64,000 bases of DNA from Myroides sp. JBRI-B21084 (GTDB lineage Bacteria; Bacteroidota; Bacteroidia; Flavobacteriales; Flavobacteriaceae). The stretch is from contig NZ_CP120653.1 of assembly GCF_030545015.1 (NCBI RefSeq), positions 744,001 through 808,000 of the forward strand, written 5' to 3'. The notes under the pieces were generated by a model. The model saw only the letters and a list, made by a program, of their open reading frames with translations. It was not told where the DNA came from and made no database searches. A program made the position numbers and the translations under genes. Of this stretch, positions 1 to 7,303 are shown one piece after another. The first letter of the stretch is position 1. Each line of letters starts with the position of its first letter.

Positions 1-2
1 TA

Positions 3-539
3 ATCTCAATTATTTATGATTGGAAAAAAAGTTTACAAACAACCACAAAAACAAGCTTTGCGCTTTCGTACAAATTAATGTTAATGGCCGATTTTTGGGT
101 GTTTTTAAATGTTCTTTTGGCATTGCTAATTTCTATTCCTGCTATAAATTTATTTACACACGGTACACATATTACAGTAGCACATTCAATGGGTACAACA
201 ATTGGTATTAATACTTTAATTTTGTTATCGTCGGTTACATATATTTTAGAAAAACAACAGATTTTAAATGAATCAATTATAAAAAAGGCAAAGTTTTTAT
301 TAAATATTTTTAACGTTTCATTTACCTTGTTTTTTTTGTGCCTTTTATTAATGGGTGTAAAAAAATCAATTTGGATTTTTACTGCTAACAATATAACATT
401 TACACAGTTACATGAATCAATGTTTTGGCTTTATGTGCTTTTTATAGCATTTGGTCTAGGGTTGATTGTAGGTTTGTGTGGTGTTGTTTTTATTTTATTA
501 AAAGGTATTAAAATCATGTTAAACCTTAAGTTATACTGA
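3..539 (+). CDS. norB: C-terminal part of NorB-like heme-copper reductase large subunit (truncated by window start)
   Basis: The reading frame is open to the first base, so this is the 3' end of a longer gene; the first internal ATG is at 78. The visible part is hydrophobic with about four to five membrane helices. The stretch THGTHITVAHSMGTTIG lines up with the NorB helix that carries the catalytic heme ligands (in cytochrome-c NORs THGT..IT.MHGH). The family reduces nitric oxide to nitrous oxide in the membrane. Oddly, the second His of the usual H-x-H pair is a Met here. A related oxidase subunit I of unknown type is the main alternative. It is followed on the same strand by an uncharacterised gene 70 bp downstream. 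Confidence 0.65.
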   Translation: MSIIYDWKKSLQTTTKTSFALSYKLMLMADFWVFLNVLLALLISIPAINLFTHGTHITVAHSMGTTIGINTLILLSSVTYILEKQQILNESIIKKAKFLLNIFNVSFTLFFLCLLLMGVKKSIWIFTANNITFTQLHESMFWLYVLFIAFGLGLIVGLCGVVFILLKGIKIMLNLKLY

Positions 540-552
540 TATATATCATAGA

Positions 553-606
553 TTTAATTGATTAAAAACCTAAAATTCGTATCTTATTTATTTTTAATCA
601 ATTAAA
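553..606. promoter_or_regulatory. 16-bp perfect inverted repeat in front of the 609 gene
   Basis: TTTAATTGATTAAAAA at 553-568 is matched exactly by its reverse complement at 591-606, with a 22-base spacer; the right arm ends two bases before the ATG at 609. A possible promoter overlaps it: TTG at 558-560 and TATCTTAT at 580-587, 19 bases apart. The repeat could be an operator, or an AU-rich mRNA stem that hides the start codon, or a weak terminator of the upstream gene. Confidence 0.55.
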
Positions 607-608
607 AT

Positions 609-2402
609 ATGTCAAAATTAAATTTGCATACCTTTCATATTCCCGTTATGGGCTTGGCTTACACCATTGATACTCCTATAAAAGTGGCTCATTTAGGTAT
701 TTCTTCTGTAGTTTCAATAGTTGATGACGAACTAACTGAACGCATGCGTGCATTTTACAGCAAACAGTTTTTGTTACCTTACAAAGAAATATCTAAAAAA
801 TGTGTCGATTATCGTGCAAATCGTATAAAAGAATATTTGAACTTAATGCAGCAAATTGTTAGCGATAAACTTCAACAATTTAAAGAAGAACTTTTAGCTA
901 ATAAAACCAGTTTAGAAAACTATATTTCGTTGCTGCCCGATACTTCAGAATTAAAATCCAATTTACAAAAGTTTGTGAACAATGGTTTGTTGTTAAAAGA
1001 CGAGCTGAAGAAACTTCTTTCGAACCATTTAATTGCTGGCGATATTGATGTAAATATTATGACCAAGGTTGATAATGATAATTACAATGGCAATACACAA
1101 TTACCGGTTATTTATAACGATGCACATGCTTCTTTACGAGGTTTTGCCGAAAGTAATTTAAAAGGCTCAGTGGTGCTTTCAGCAGGAATGAATCCAAGGT
1201 TGTATAGTTATTTTGAGCAATTTCCAGTATTTTATCCAAATGAAGATGGTCAGCTATCAAAAAAAATCATTTTAAAAGTTAGCGATTTTCGTTCGGCAAT
1301 GATTCAAGGTAATTTTTTAGCAAAAAAAGGATTGTGGGTTTCTGAATATCGTATTGAATCTGGATTGAATTGTGGTGGGCATGCTTTTGCAACTGAAGGC
1401 TTGTTGTTAGGTCCTATCTTGGAAGAATTTAAAGAAAAAAAAGCAGACTTAATTAAATCAACCCATGAACTAATGATAAAAGCCTTAGCGACTAAAAATT
1501 TACCTATACCCCAACAACCTTTGCCTTTAAAAATAACAGCGCAAGGTGGTGTTGGAACCTCCGAAGAGCATGCCTTTTTATTAAACCAATATAATTTAGA
1601 TTCAGTAGGTTGGGGGTCTCCGTTTTTATTGGTTCCCGAAGCTACATCTGTAGATAGTAAAACTAGAGATTTATTAGCAAAGGCTACCGAAAAAGATTTT
1701 TATTTAAGCAACATTTCACCATTAGGTGTGCCTTTTAATACAATAAAAGGAATGAGTAATGAATTTTGGAAAAATAAGCGCATAAACGATGGTAAAGCAG
1801 GAAGTTCATGTCCAAAAAAATATTTAGCCTTAAGTAAAGAGTATGATGTTAAAGGAATGTGTACAGCTTCTAAAAAATATCAAGATATAAAATTAGCTGA
1901 ATTAGATGCTGTTAAAGATACTTTAACCCCCCAGAAAGTAGAATTAAATAAAGCAGCTATTTATGAAAAAGCCTGTCTTTGCGTAGGTTTAGTAAATGCC
2001 TTTTATTTAGAAAATGAGTTGGAAATAAAAGGCCAACAACAAGGCGTTGTAATCTGTCCTGGTCCTAATTTGGCTTATTTTGATAAAGTTTACAGCTTGA
2101 ATAATATGGTTAAACATATTTATGGAAAATTAAATATTTTAACAACAATTAATCGTCCAAATATGTTTATTAAGGAATTACAAATGTATATTGATCATTT
2201 GCAAAAAGGCGTTTCAGAAAGTGTAGATGATATGACTAGTTTGCAACAAAAAAAGTGGATTGCTTTTAAAAATAATTTACAACTGGGTATTGATTATTAT
2301 CAAAATTTATTGTTGAACACTACTTTTTTTCAAAGTGAAAAAGCGTTAATAAAACAACAGTTATCTACATATAGTTTGCATTTGAATAGCATTCACATTT
2401 AG
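609..2402 (+). CDS. Uncharacterised 597-residue protein, possible FMN/TIM-barrel type
   Basis: I do not recognise a named family. The protein is soluble with no signal peptide. The N-terminus (HIPVMGLAYTIDTPIKVAH) and the middle (ITAQGGVGTSEEHAFL, then VGWGSPFLLVPEAT and ISPLGVPF) have the feel of a nitronate monooxygenase or glutamate-synthase-like FMN barrel, but this is inference only. Residues about 60-150 are predicted helical, Lys- and Leu-rich. Cysteines cluster in GLNCGGHAF, GSSCPKK, KGMCTAS and KACLCVGL, which could bind metal or an Fe-S cluster. It lies between a NorB-like gene and nadA (40 bp gap). Its start at 609 is the first ATG after the inverted repeat at 553-606. Confidence 0.75.
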   Translation: MSKLNLHTFHIPVMGLAYTIDTPIKVAHLGISSVVSIVDDELTERMRAFYSKQFLLPYKEISKKCVDYRANRIKEYLNLMQQIVSDKLQQFKEELLANKTSLENYISLLPDTSELKSNLQKFVNNGLLLKDELKKLLSNHLIAGDIDVNIMTKVDNDNYNGNTQLPVIYNDAHASLRGFAESNLKGSVVLSAGMNPRLYSYFEQFPVFYPNEDGQLSKKIILKVSDFRSAMIQGNFLAKKGLWVSEYRIESGLNCGGHAFATEGLLLGPILEEFKEKKADLIKSTHELMIKALATKNLPIPQQPLPLKITAQGGVGTSEEHAFLLNQYNLDSVGWGSPFLLVPEATSVDSKTRDLLAKATEKDFYLSNISPLGVPFNTIKGMSNEFWKNKRINDGKAGSSCPKKYLALSKEYDVKGMCTASKKYQDIKLAELDAVKDTLTPQKVELNKAAIYEKACLCVGLVNAFYLENELEIKGQQQGVVICPGPNLAYFDKVYSLNNMVKHIYGKLNILTTINRPNMFIKELQMYIDHLQKGVSESVDDMTSLQQKKWIAFKNNLQLGIDYYQNLLLNTTFFQSEKALIKQQLSTYSLHLNSIHI

Positions 2403-2441
2403 TTATTTTTTATATCAAGAACTAATTTAAAACGCTTAAAA

Positions 2442-3371
2442 ATGGAATTGTTAAAACAAAAAATTCTTGAACTTAAAAAGCAAAAAAATGCTGTTATTTT
2501 AGCACATTATTATCAGTTACCAGAAATTCAAGAAATTGCTGATTATGTAGGTGATAGTTTGGGACTTTCACAAGAAGCCGAAAAAACCAATGCCAAAATT
2601 ATTTTATTTGCAGGCGTGCATTTTATGGCCGAAACAGCAAAACTTTTAAATCCTTCAAAAAAAGTAATTTTACCCGATTTAGAAGCTGGTTGTTCATTAG
2701 CAGATTCTTGTCCGCCGGCAGCTTTTAAGAAATTTATTTTAGAACACCCAAAGCATGTGGTAATTACCTATGTAAATTGTTCGGCCGAAATTAAAGCCAT
2801 GAGTCATTTGGTTTGCACATCTTCTAATGCTGAAAAAGTGGTGCAATCGATTCCTGAAGACGTTCCAATTATATTTGCGCCCGATAAAAATCTAGGTAAT
2901 TACATCAATAAAATATCAAATCGCAAAATGGTTTTGTGGAATGGCAGTTGTATAGTACACGAAGCTTTTTCAATAGATAAATTAATAGATTTACATAAAC
3001 AGCATCCCGATGCTGTAATTATTGCACATCCCGAGTCCGAAACACATATTTTAAAAACAGCTACTTTTATTGGTTCTACCGCAGAAATGATTGATTTTGT
3101 AAAACATAGTCAACATCAAAAATTTATTGTTGCTACCGAAGCAGGTATTTTGTATAAAATGCAGTTAGATGTTCCAAATAAAATATTAATTCCAGCGCCA
3201 TCAATTGCCGATAATACGTGTGCATGTAGCGAATGCGCATTTATGAAACTAAATACTTTACAAAAAGTATATGATTGCCTTGTTAATGAATCGCCTGAAA
3301 TAATTATACCCGTTGAAATTGCAAAAAAAGCAATTTTACCAATTAAACGTATGCTTGAACTTTCAAAATAA
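2442..3371 (+). CDS. nadA: Quinolinate synthase
   Basis: Condenses iminoaspartate with dihydroxyacetone phosphate to quinolinate, the second step of de novo NAD synthesis, in the cytoplasm. The 309-residue length is that of the short NadA class. The N-terminus has the family signature ILAHYYQLPEIQEIADYVGDS. Candidate [4Fe-4S] ligands are Cys83 (EAGCSLADSCP), Cys170 (WNGSCIVHE) and one of Cys260/262/265 (NTCACSECAFMKLNTL). It is followed after five bases by nadB, whose product makes iminoaspartate, so the two are surely co-transcribed. No separate promoter is evident in the 39 bp before it, so it may be read through from the 609 gene. Confidence 0.96.
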   Translation: MELLKQKILELKKQKNAVILAHYYQLPEIQEIADYVGDSLGLSQEAEKTNAKIILFAGVHFMAETAKLLNPSKKVILPDLEAGCSLADSCPPAAFKKFILEHPKHVVITYVNCSAEIKAMSHLVCTSSNAEKVVQSIPEDVPIIFAPDKNLGNYINKISNRKMVLWNGSCIVHEAFSIDKLIDLHKQHPDAVIIAHPESETHILKTATFIGSTAEMIDFVKHSQHQKFIVATEAGILYKMQLDVPNKILIPAPSIADNTCACSECAFMKLNTLQKVYDCLVNESPEIIIPVEIAKKAILPIKRMLELSK

Positions 3372-3376
3372 AAGCA

Positions 3377-4882
3377 ATGCAAACCCATTATTTAATTATT
3401 GGTTCAGGAATAGCAGGTTTGTCGGTTGCGGTTAAACTTGCTGAACAATTTGTTGATCGTAAAATTGTTATAGTTTCAAAGGATAAAGGTGAAGAATCGA
3501 ATACAAATTATGCCCAAGGGGGTATTGCAGTTGTAATAGATCGTGTAAAAGATAATTTTGAACAGCACATTAAAGATACTTTAACTTGTGGTGATGGTTT
3601 ATGTGATAAAAAAGTAGTTGAGTCCGTAGTGAAAAATGCACCTAATCAATTGCAAGAATTAATTTCATGGGGTGCACAATTTGATCGGGAAGAAAACGGA
3701 ACATTTGATTTAGCTAAAGAAGGTGGTCATTCAACAAATCGGGTGGTTCACCACAAAGACGAAACAGGTAAAGAAATTGAACGAGCAGTGTTACTTGAAG
3801 CGCGACTAAAAAAAAATATTATTTTTTTAGAGCATCATTTTGCGGTTGATTTAATGGTTAAAAACAATATTTGCTTAGGAGCTTCAATTTTAAATAAAAA
3901 AAACAAGCAACAGTTTGTTATAAATGCAGGTTTTACCATTTTAGCAACAGGAGGTGTTGGACAGATTTACCAAACAACTACAAATTCAACTGTTGCTACT
4001 GGCGATGGTATTGCAATGGCAATAAGGGCAAAAGCAAAAGTTTGCGATATGGAATTTATTCAATTTCATCCAACGGCGTTTTTTTCTAAATCAAAACCTA
4101 CCTTTTTAATTTCCGAAGCTGTTCGCGGTTTTGGCGCATTTTTAAAAAATAAAAATGGTTACAGGTTTATGTTTGATTATGATTCTCGTGGAGAATTAGC
4201 ATCTCGAGATATTGTTTCAAGAAGTATAATAACCGAAATGTATAAAACAAATGCTGAATGTGTGTTTTTAGATGCCACTCATTTAGATAAACACAGTTTC
4301 CAAAAACATTTCCCTGCTATTTATAAATATTGTTTACAACAAGGTATTGATGTTTTTAGAAATTATATTCCGGTAGTACCTACGCAGCATTACATTTGTG
4401 GTGGCATTACTGTTGATACCAACGGACAAACTTCGGTGCTTAATTTATTTGCATGTGGCGAATGTGCACATACAGGCTTGCATGGTGCAAATCGTTTAGC
4501 GTCGAATTCATTGTTAGAAGCTGTGGTTTATGCGCAGTTTATTTTTAATTATTTAAAAGAAAAAGAATTACCCGATGAACATTATACAAATGTGCGTTTT
4601 AAGGTAGATCGGCCAAAAATATCAGAAACGATTATGAAAATTAATACGGCCGATTTAAATGCAATGGTTCAAAATAATGTAGGAATTGTGCGTAATCAAA
4701 AACAATTACAAAATACGTTGCTACAATTAAAATTTTGGAGAAACGAATGTAATGAACTTTTACAAAGATATCAGCCTACTGCAGATTTTATGGAGTTTTA
4801 CAACAAAGTAATTGTGGCACATGAAATTGTAACTGCATCAATTAAACGTACCAACAATAAAGGATGTTTTTATAAGGCGTAA
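3377..4882 (+). CDS. nadB: L-aspartate oxidase
   Basis: FAD enzyme that oxidises L-aspartate to iminoaspartate, passed to NadA for quinolinate formation. The FAD-binding GxGxxG is at residues 9-14 (GSGIAG). Other family marks are NTNYAQGGIAVV, FIQFHPTAFF, SEAVRGFGAFL, ELASRDIVSR and the C-terminal flavin-binding stretch GANRLASNSLLEAVV. At 501 residues it is somewhat shorter than enterobacterial NadB, the difference lying in the C-terminal helical region. The start ATG lies five bases after nadA. The pair forms a translationally close unit. Confidence 0.96.
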   Translation: MQTHYLIIGSGIAGLSVAVKLAEQFVDRKIVIVSKDKGEESNTNYAQGGIAVVIDRVKDNFEQHIKDTLTCGDGLCDKKVVESVVKNAPNQLQELISWGAQFDREENGTFDLAKEGGHSTNRVVHHKDETGKEIERAVLLEARLKKNIIFLEHHFAVDLMVKNNICLGASILNKKNKQQFVINAGFTILATGGVGQIYQTTTNSTVATGDGIAMAIRAKAKVCDMEFIQFHPTAFFSKSKPTFLISEAVRGFGAFLKNKNGYRFMFDYDSRGELASRDIVSRSIITEMYKTNAECVFLDATHLDKHSFQKHFPAIYKYCLQQGIDVFRNYIPVVPTQHYICGGITVDTNGQTSVLNLFACGECAHTGLHGANRLASNSLLEAVVYAQFIFNYLKEKELPDEHYTNVRFKVDRPKISETIMKINTADLNAMVQNNVGIVRNQKQLQNTLLQLKFWRNECNELLQRYQPTADFMEFYNKVIVAHEIVTASIKRTNNKGCFYKA

Positions 4883-4934
4883 AAATTATGTGTTTTAAAA
4901 GTTACTGTTTTTAATGTATCTTTAAATAAAAAAA

Positions 4935-5363
4935 ATGTTACAAATGAAAAGTACAAAAACATTATTTGCAATTTTAATTGCTTTAGGAATTTTAGTTATA
5001 GTTTTAATGGTTGGTTTACCCGTTTATAATGTTTGGCAACAAGAAATGGCAGGTAAAGCAGAAATGGCTAAGGCAGAACAAAACCGTAAAATTTTAATTG
5101 AAGAAGCGAAGGCTAGGTTAGAAGCCGAGAAATTAAATGCCCAAGCTGAGGTAGAACGTGCACGCGGTATGGCCGAAGCAATGAAATTAGAAAACGGCAC
5201 ATTAAATAGTACATACAACCAATATTTGTTTATTAGAACTTTAGAAAAATTAGCAGACAAAGGCGATTTGCCACAAATTATATATATGCCATCTGAAGGG
5301 TTGGTGCCTGTGATGGATGTTTCTAAAAAATCAACCAAACAAATAAATGTAGTAAATGAATAA
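4935..5363 (+). CDS. Short membrane protein resembling the tail of an SPFH/band-7 protein
   Basis: The 142-residue product has one N-terminal membrane helix (residues about 8-30) followed by an Ala/Glu/Lys-rich coiled coil (residues 38-75, e.g. EEAKARLEAEKLNAQAEVER) and a C-terminal stretch LADKGDLPQIIYMPSEGLVPV. This matches the end of prohibitin/stomatin-like proteins, where the coiled coil precedes a residue run about an inhibited or short tail, but the SPFH domain itself is missing. ATG 4935 and ATG 4944 are both possible starts. A -7-like TATCTTTA lies at 4917-4924. The gene ends at a bidirectional terminator. Role unknown. Confidence 0.75.
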   Translation: MLQMKSTKTLFAILIALGILVIVLMVGLPVYNVWQQEMAGKAEMAKAEQNRKILIEEAKARLEAEKLNAQAEVERARGMAEAMKLENGTLNSTYNQYLFIRTLEKLADKGDLPQIIYMPSEGLVPVMDVSKKSTKQINVVNE

Positions 5364-5396
5364 AAAAAAAAACAGCTATAGGCTGTTTTTTTATCT
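5362..5396. terminator. Bidirectional intrinsic terminator
   Basis: Stem AACAGC (5371-5376) with GCTGTT (5382-5387), loop TATAG, a run of A on the left and a run of T on the right. It serves the plus-strand gene ending at 5363 and the minus-strand gene ending at 5391. Confidence 0.75.
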
Positions 5397-5780
5397 TTTA
5401 AGTTTCACAAGTAAAGCTTCTGGGTATTCACTACCTATTTTTTTTAACAAATTCTCAGCTTCAATTTTGTTTTTATAATTGCCAACTACAACTTTAAATT
5501 TAGGGTTGGCATATATAATAGTAGCGTCAATTTCTGGATATTTTGTTATAAAATCTTTATAAACTTGTTCAGCTTCCTCTTTCAAACCATTTTTAAGCTG
5601 TAATGAGTAATTGGTATATATAGAAAATTGATTGTTTAAACTCATTTTGCGTTCTAACAATAGATCAATAACTTTTTGATCGCTATTTTCGATAACCGTA
5701 ACTTGTGAAAAACTTTTTTGCTGAAACAAAAATGTTAAAATAAGTATAAAAAAAACTTTATAACTTCTTAAATTATTCAT
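5391..5780 (-). CDS. Secreted SPOR-domain-like protein
   Basis: About 129 residues from the ATG at 5780, beginning with a signal peptide (MNNLRSYKVFFILILTFLFQ, cut after SFSQ). The C-terminal part (YANPKFKVVVGNYKNKIEAE followed by LLKKIGSEYPEALLVKLKR) resembles a SPOR domain, which binds peptidoglycan stripped of stem peptides. An in-frame ATG at 5828 would add 16 residues, but the -7 motif at 5799-5806 lies inside that extension, and the signal peptide starts cleanly at 5780. It is convergent with the upstream gene and divergent from the respiratory operon. Function beyond envelope localisation is unknown. Confidence 0.75.
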   Translation of the reverse strand: MNNLRSYKVFFILILTFLFQQKSFSQVTVIENSDQKVIDLLLERKMSLNNQFSIYTNYSLQLKNGLKEEAEQVYKDFITKYPEIDATIIYANPKFKVVVGNYKNKIEAENLLKKIGSEYPEALLVKLKR

Positions 5781-5798
5781 AATGAGTAAATTTTTGAA

Positions 5799-5806
5799 CA
5801 AAATTA
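5799..5806 (-). promoter_or_regulatory. -7 element for the SPOR-like gene
   Basis: CAAAATTA on the plus strand reads TAATTTTG on the minus strand, matching the Bacteroidota TAnnTTTG element. It would start transcription about 15 bases upstream of the ATG at 5780. No clear -33 TTG was seen. Confidence 0.4.
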
Positions 5807-5903
5807 AAAAATAATTGCGAAAACGCACTTTAAGATTTTATTTAGAATTATTATAAATTAAGATTTGCTTTTTAATACGCTTTAATTACTGCATCTTATG
5901 TTG

Positions 5904-5911
5904 TATTTTTG
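5904..5911 (+). promoter_or_regulatory. -7 element for the act/cox operon
   Basis: TATTTTTG matches TAnnTTTG. It would give a leader of roughly 85 bases before the actA ATG at 6001, long enough to hold regulation. The -33 region is only weakly TT-rich. Confidence 0.45.
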
Positions 5912-6000
5912 TCGGAGTTTATAAATAAGGTATTGTGTATTTTGTAGTGAAAATACAGTAAAAACAGTACTAAAATTAGTTGATAATCATTTTTTTAACT

Positions 6001-7272
6001 ATGAAAAAAGTGGGTAACCATAATTCGTTTTCAAGGATTCTTTTCTTGTGTTTAACATTTGTGTTAACATTATCTACAGGAACTTTTGCGCAAGATGCAG
6101 CAAAAGGTAAAGAGTTATTTAATGCAAACTGTGCAGCTTGTCACAAGCTTGACGCTAATTCTACAGGACCTGCTTTAAGAGGGGTAGCAGAGCGTCGATC
6201 TACTGATTGGTTGCATAAATGGATTAAAAACAGTTCAGGTTTAATTAAATCTGGTGATGCTGATGCTGTTAAATTGTTTAATGAGTGGAACAAAGTTCCA
6301 ATGAACTCGTTTCCTAATTTGTCAGATGAAGATATTGATAATATCGTAGCGTATACATCAGAGCCAAAACCAGAAGAAAAAGCTGCAGTTCCAGCTGCTG
6401 GTGCCGCAGGTGCACAAGCAAATGGTGGTGTTTCTGAAATGATTGTTTTAGGTGGTTTAATTGTTGTTCTTGCAATGTTAGTTGTAATGCTAATAATGGT
6501 AAGACGTGTGTTGAACAAAATTGCCGATAAAAACAATTTAACAGTTAGTGAAACAAAATCATTACCAATTTGGAAGGCTTTTGTTAAAAATCAATTCTTA
6601 GTAATTACTTCGGTAATTGTGATGTTATTGGCAGGTGCTTATTTTGCATTTGGTTATATGATGCAAATAGGTGTTGATCAAAACTACGAGCCAATTCAGC
6701 CAATTCACTTCTCACACAAAATTCACGCAGGTGAAAACGGTATCGATTGTAAATACTGTCACTCTTCTGCTAGAACTTCAAAAACTTCGGGAATTCCTTC
6801 TATGAACGTTTGTATGAACTGTCATAAAAATATTACCGAATTTACAGGAAGTCCAGATTCTACATATGTAGATTATAGTAAAGAATTTTACACAGCTGAA
6901 ATTAAGAAAATTTACGATGCTGTTGGATGGGATCCTGCTAAACAAGCTTATACAGGTGAAGAAAAACCAGTTAAATGGGTTCGTATTCATAATTTACCTG
7001 ATTTTGTGTACTTTAACCACTCACAGCACGTTTCGGTTGCAGGTTTAGAATGTCAAACTTGTCACGGACCAGTTGAAACTATGGAGATTATGAAACAATT
7101 CTCTCCGTTAACAATGGGATGGTGTGTGAACTGTCACCGTGAAACAGAAGTAAACGTAAAAGGTAACGAGTACTACGCTAAAATTCACGAAGAATTATCT
7201 AAAAAATATGGTGTTGAGAAATTAACAGCAGCACAATTAGGTGGTTTAGAGTGTGGTAAATGTCACTATTAA
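6001..7272 (+). CDS. actA: Alternative complex III subunit ActA, multiheme cytochrome c
   Basis: Heme-c subunit of the quinol:cytochrome c oxidoreductase that replaces complex III in Bacteroidota. From ATG 6001 (423 residues; the upstream in-frame ATG at 5980 is less likely) there is a signal peptide ending in TFAQ, a class I cytochrome c domain with CAACH (44-48) and a candidate distal Met101, a membrane helix (about 146-167), a second helix (about 200-222), and a five-heme domain: CKYCH 250, CMNCH 271, CQTCH 351, CVNCH 375 and CGKCH 418. That makes six heme sites. It opens the actA-F, coxB, coxA operon; actB follows after 31 bp. Confidence 0.93.
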   Translation: MKKVGNHNSFSRILFLCLTFVLTLSTGTFAQDAAKGKELFNANCAACHKLDANSTGPALRGVAERRSTDWLHKWIKNSSGLIKSGDADAVKLFNEWNKVPMNSFPNLSDEDIDNIVAYTSEPKPEEKAAVPAAGAAGAQANGGVSEMIVLGGLIVVLAMLVVMLIMVRRVLNKIADKNNLTVSETKSLPIWKAFVKNQFLVITSVIVMLLAGAYFAFGYMMQIGVDQNYEPIQPIHFSHKIHAGENGIDCKYCHSSARTSKTSGIPSMNVCMNCHKNITEFTGSPDSTYVDYSKEFYTAEIKKIYDAVGWDPAKQAYTGEEKPVKWVRIHNLPDFVYFNHSQHVSVAGLECQTCHGPVETMEIMKQFSPLTMGWCVNCHRETEVNVKGNEYYAKIHEELSKKYGVEKLTAAQLGGLECGKCHY

Positions 7273-7303
7273 TAATAATTTAAGAAGCTAATATATATAT
7301 ACA

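Noticed and set aside
4935..5363. Truncated pseudogene of a full SPFH protein
   Set aside because: It has its own membrane anchor, an intact frame, a promoter-like element and a terminator; no SPFH remains are seen upstream.
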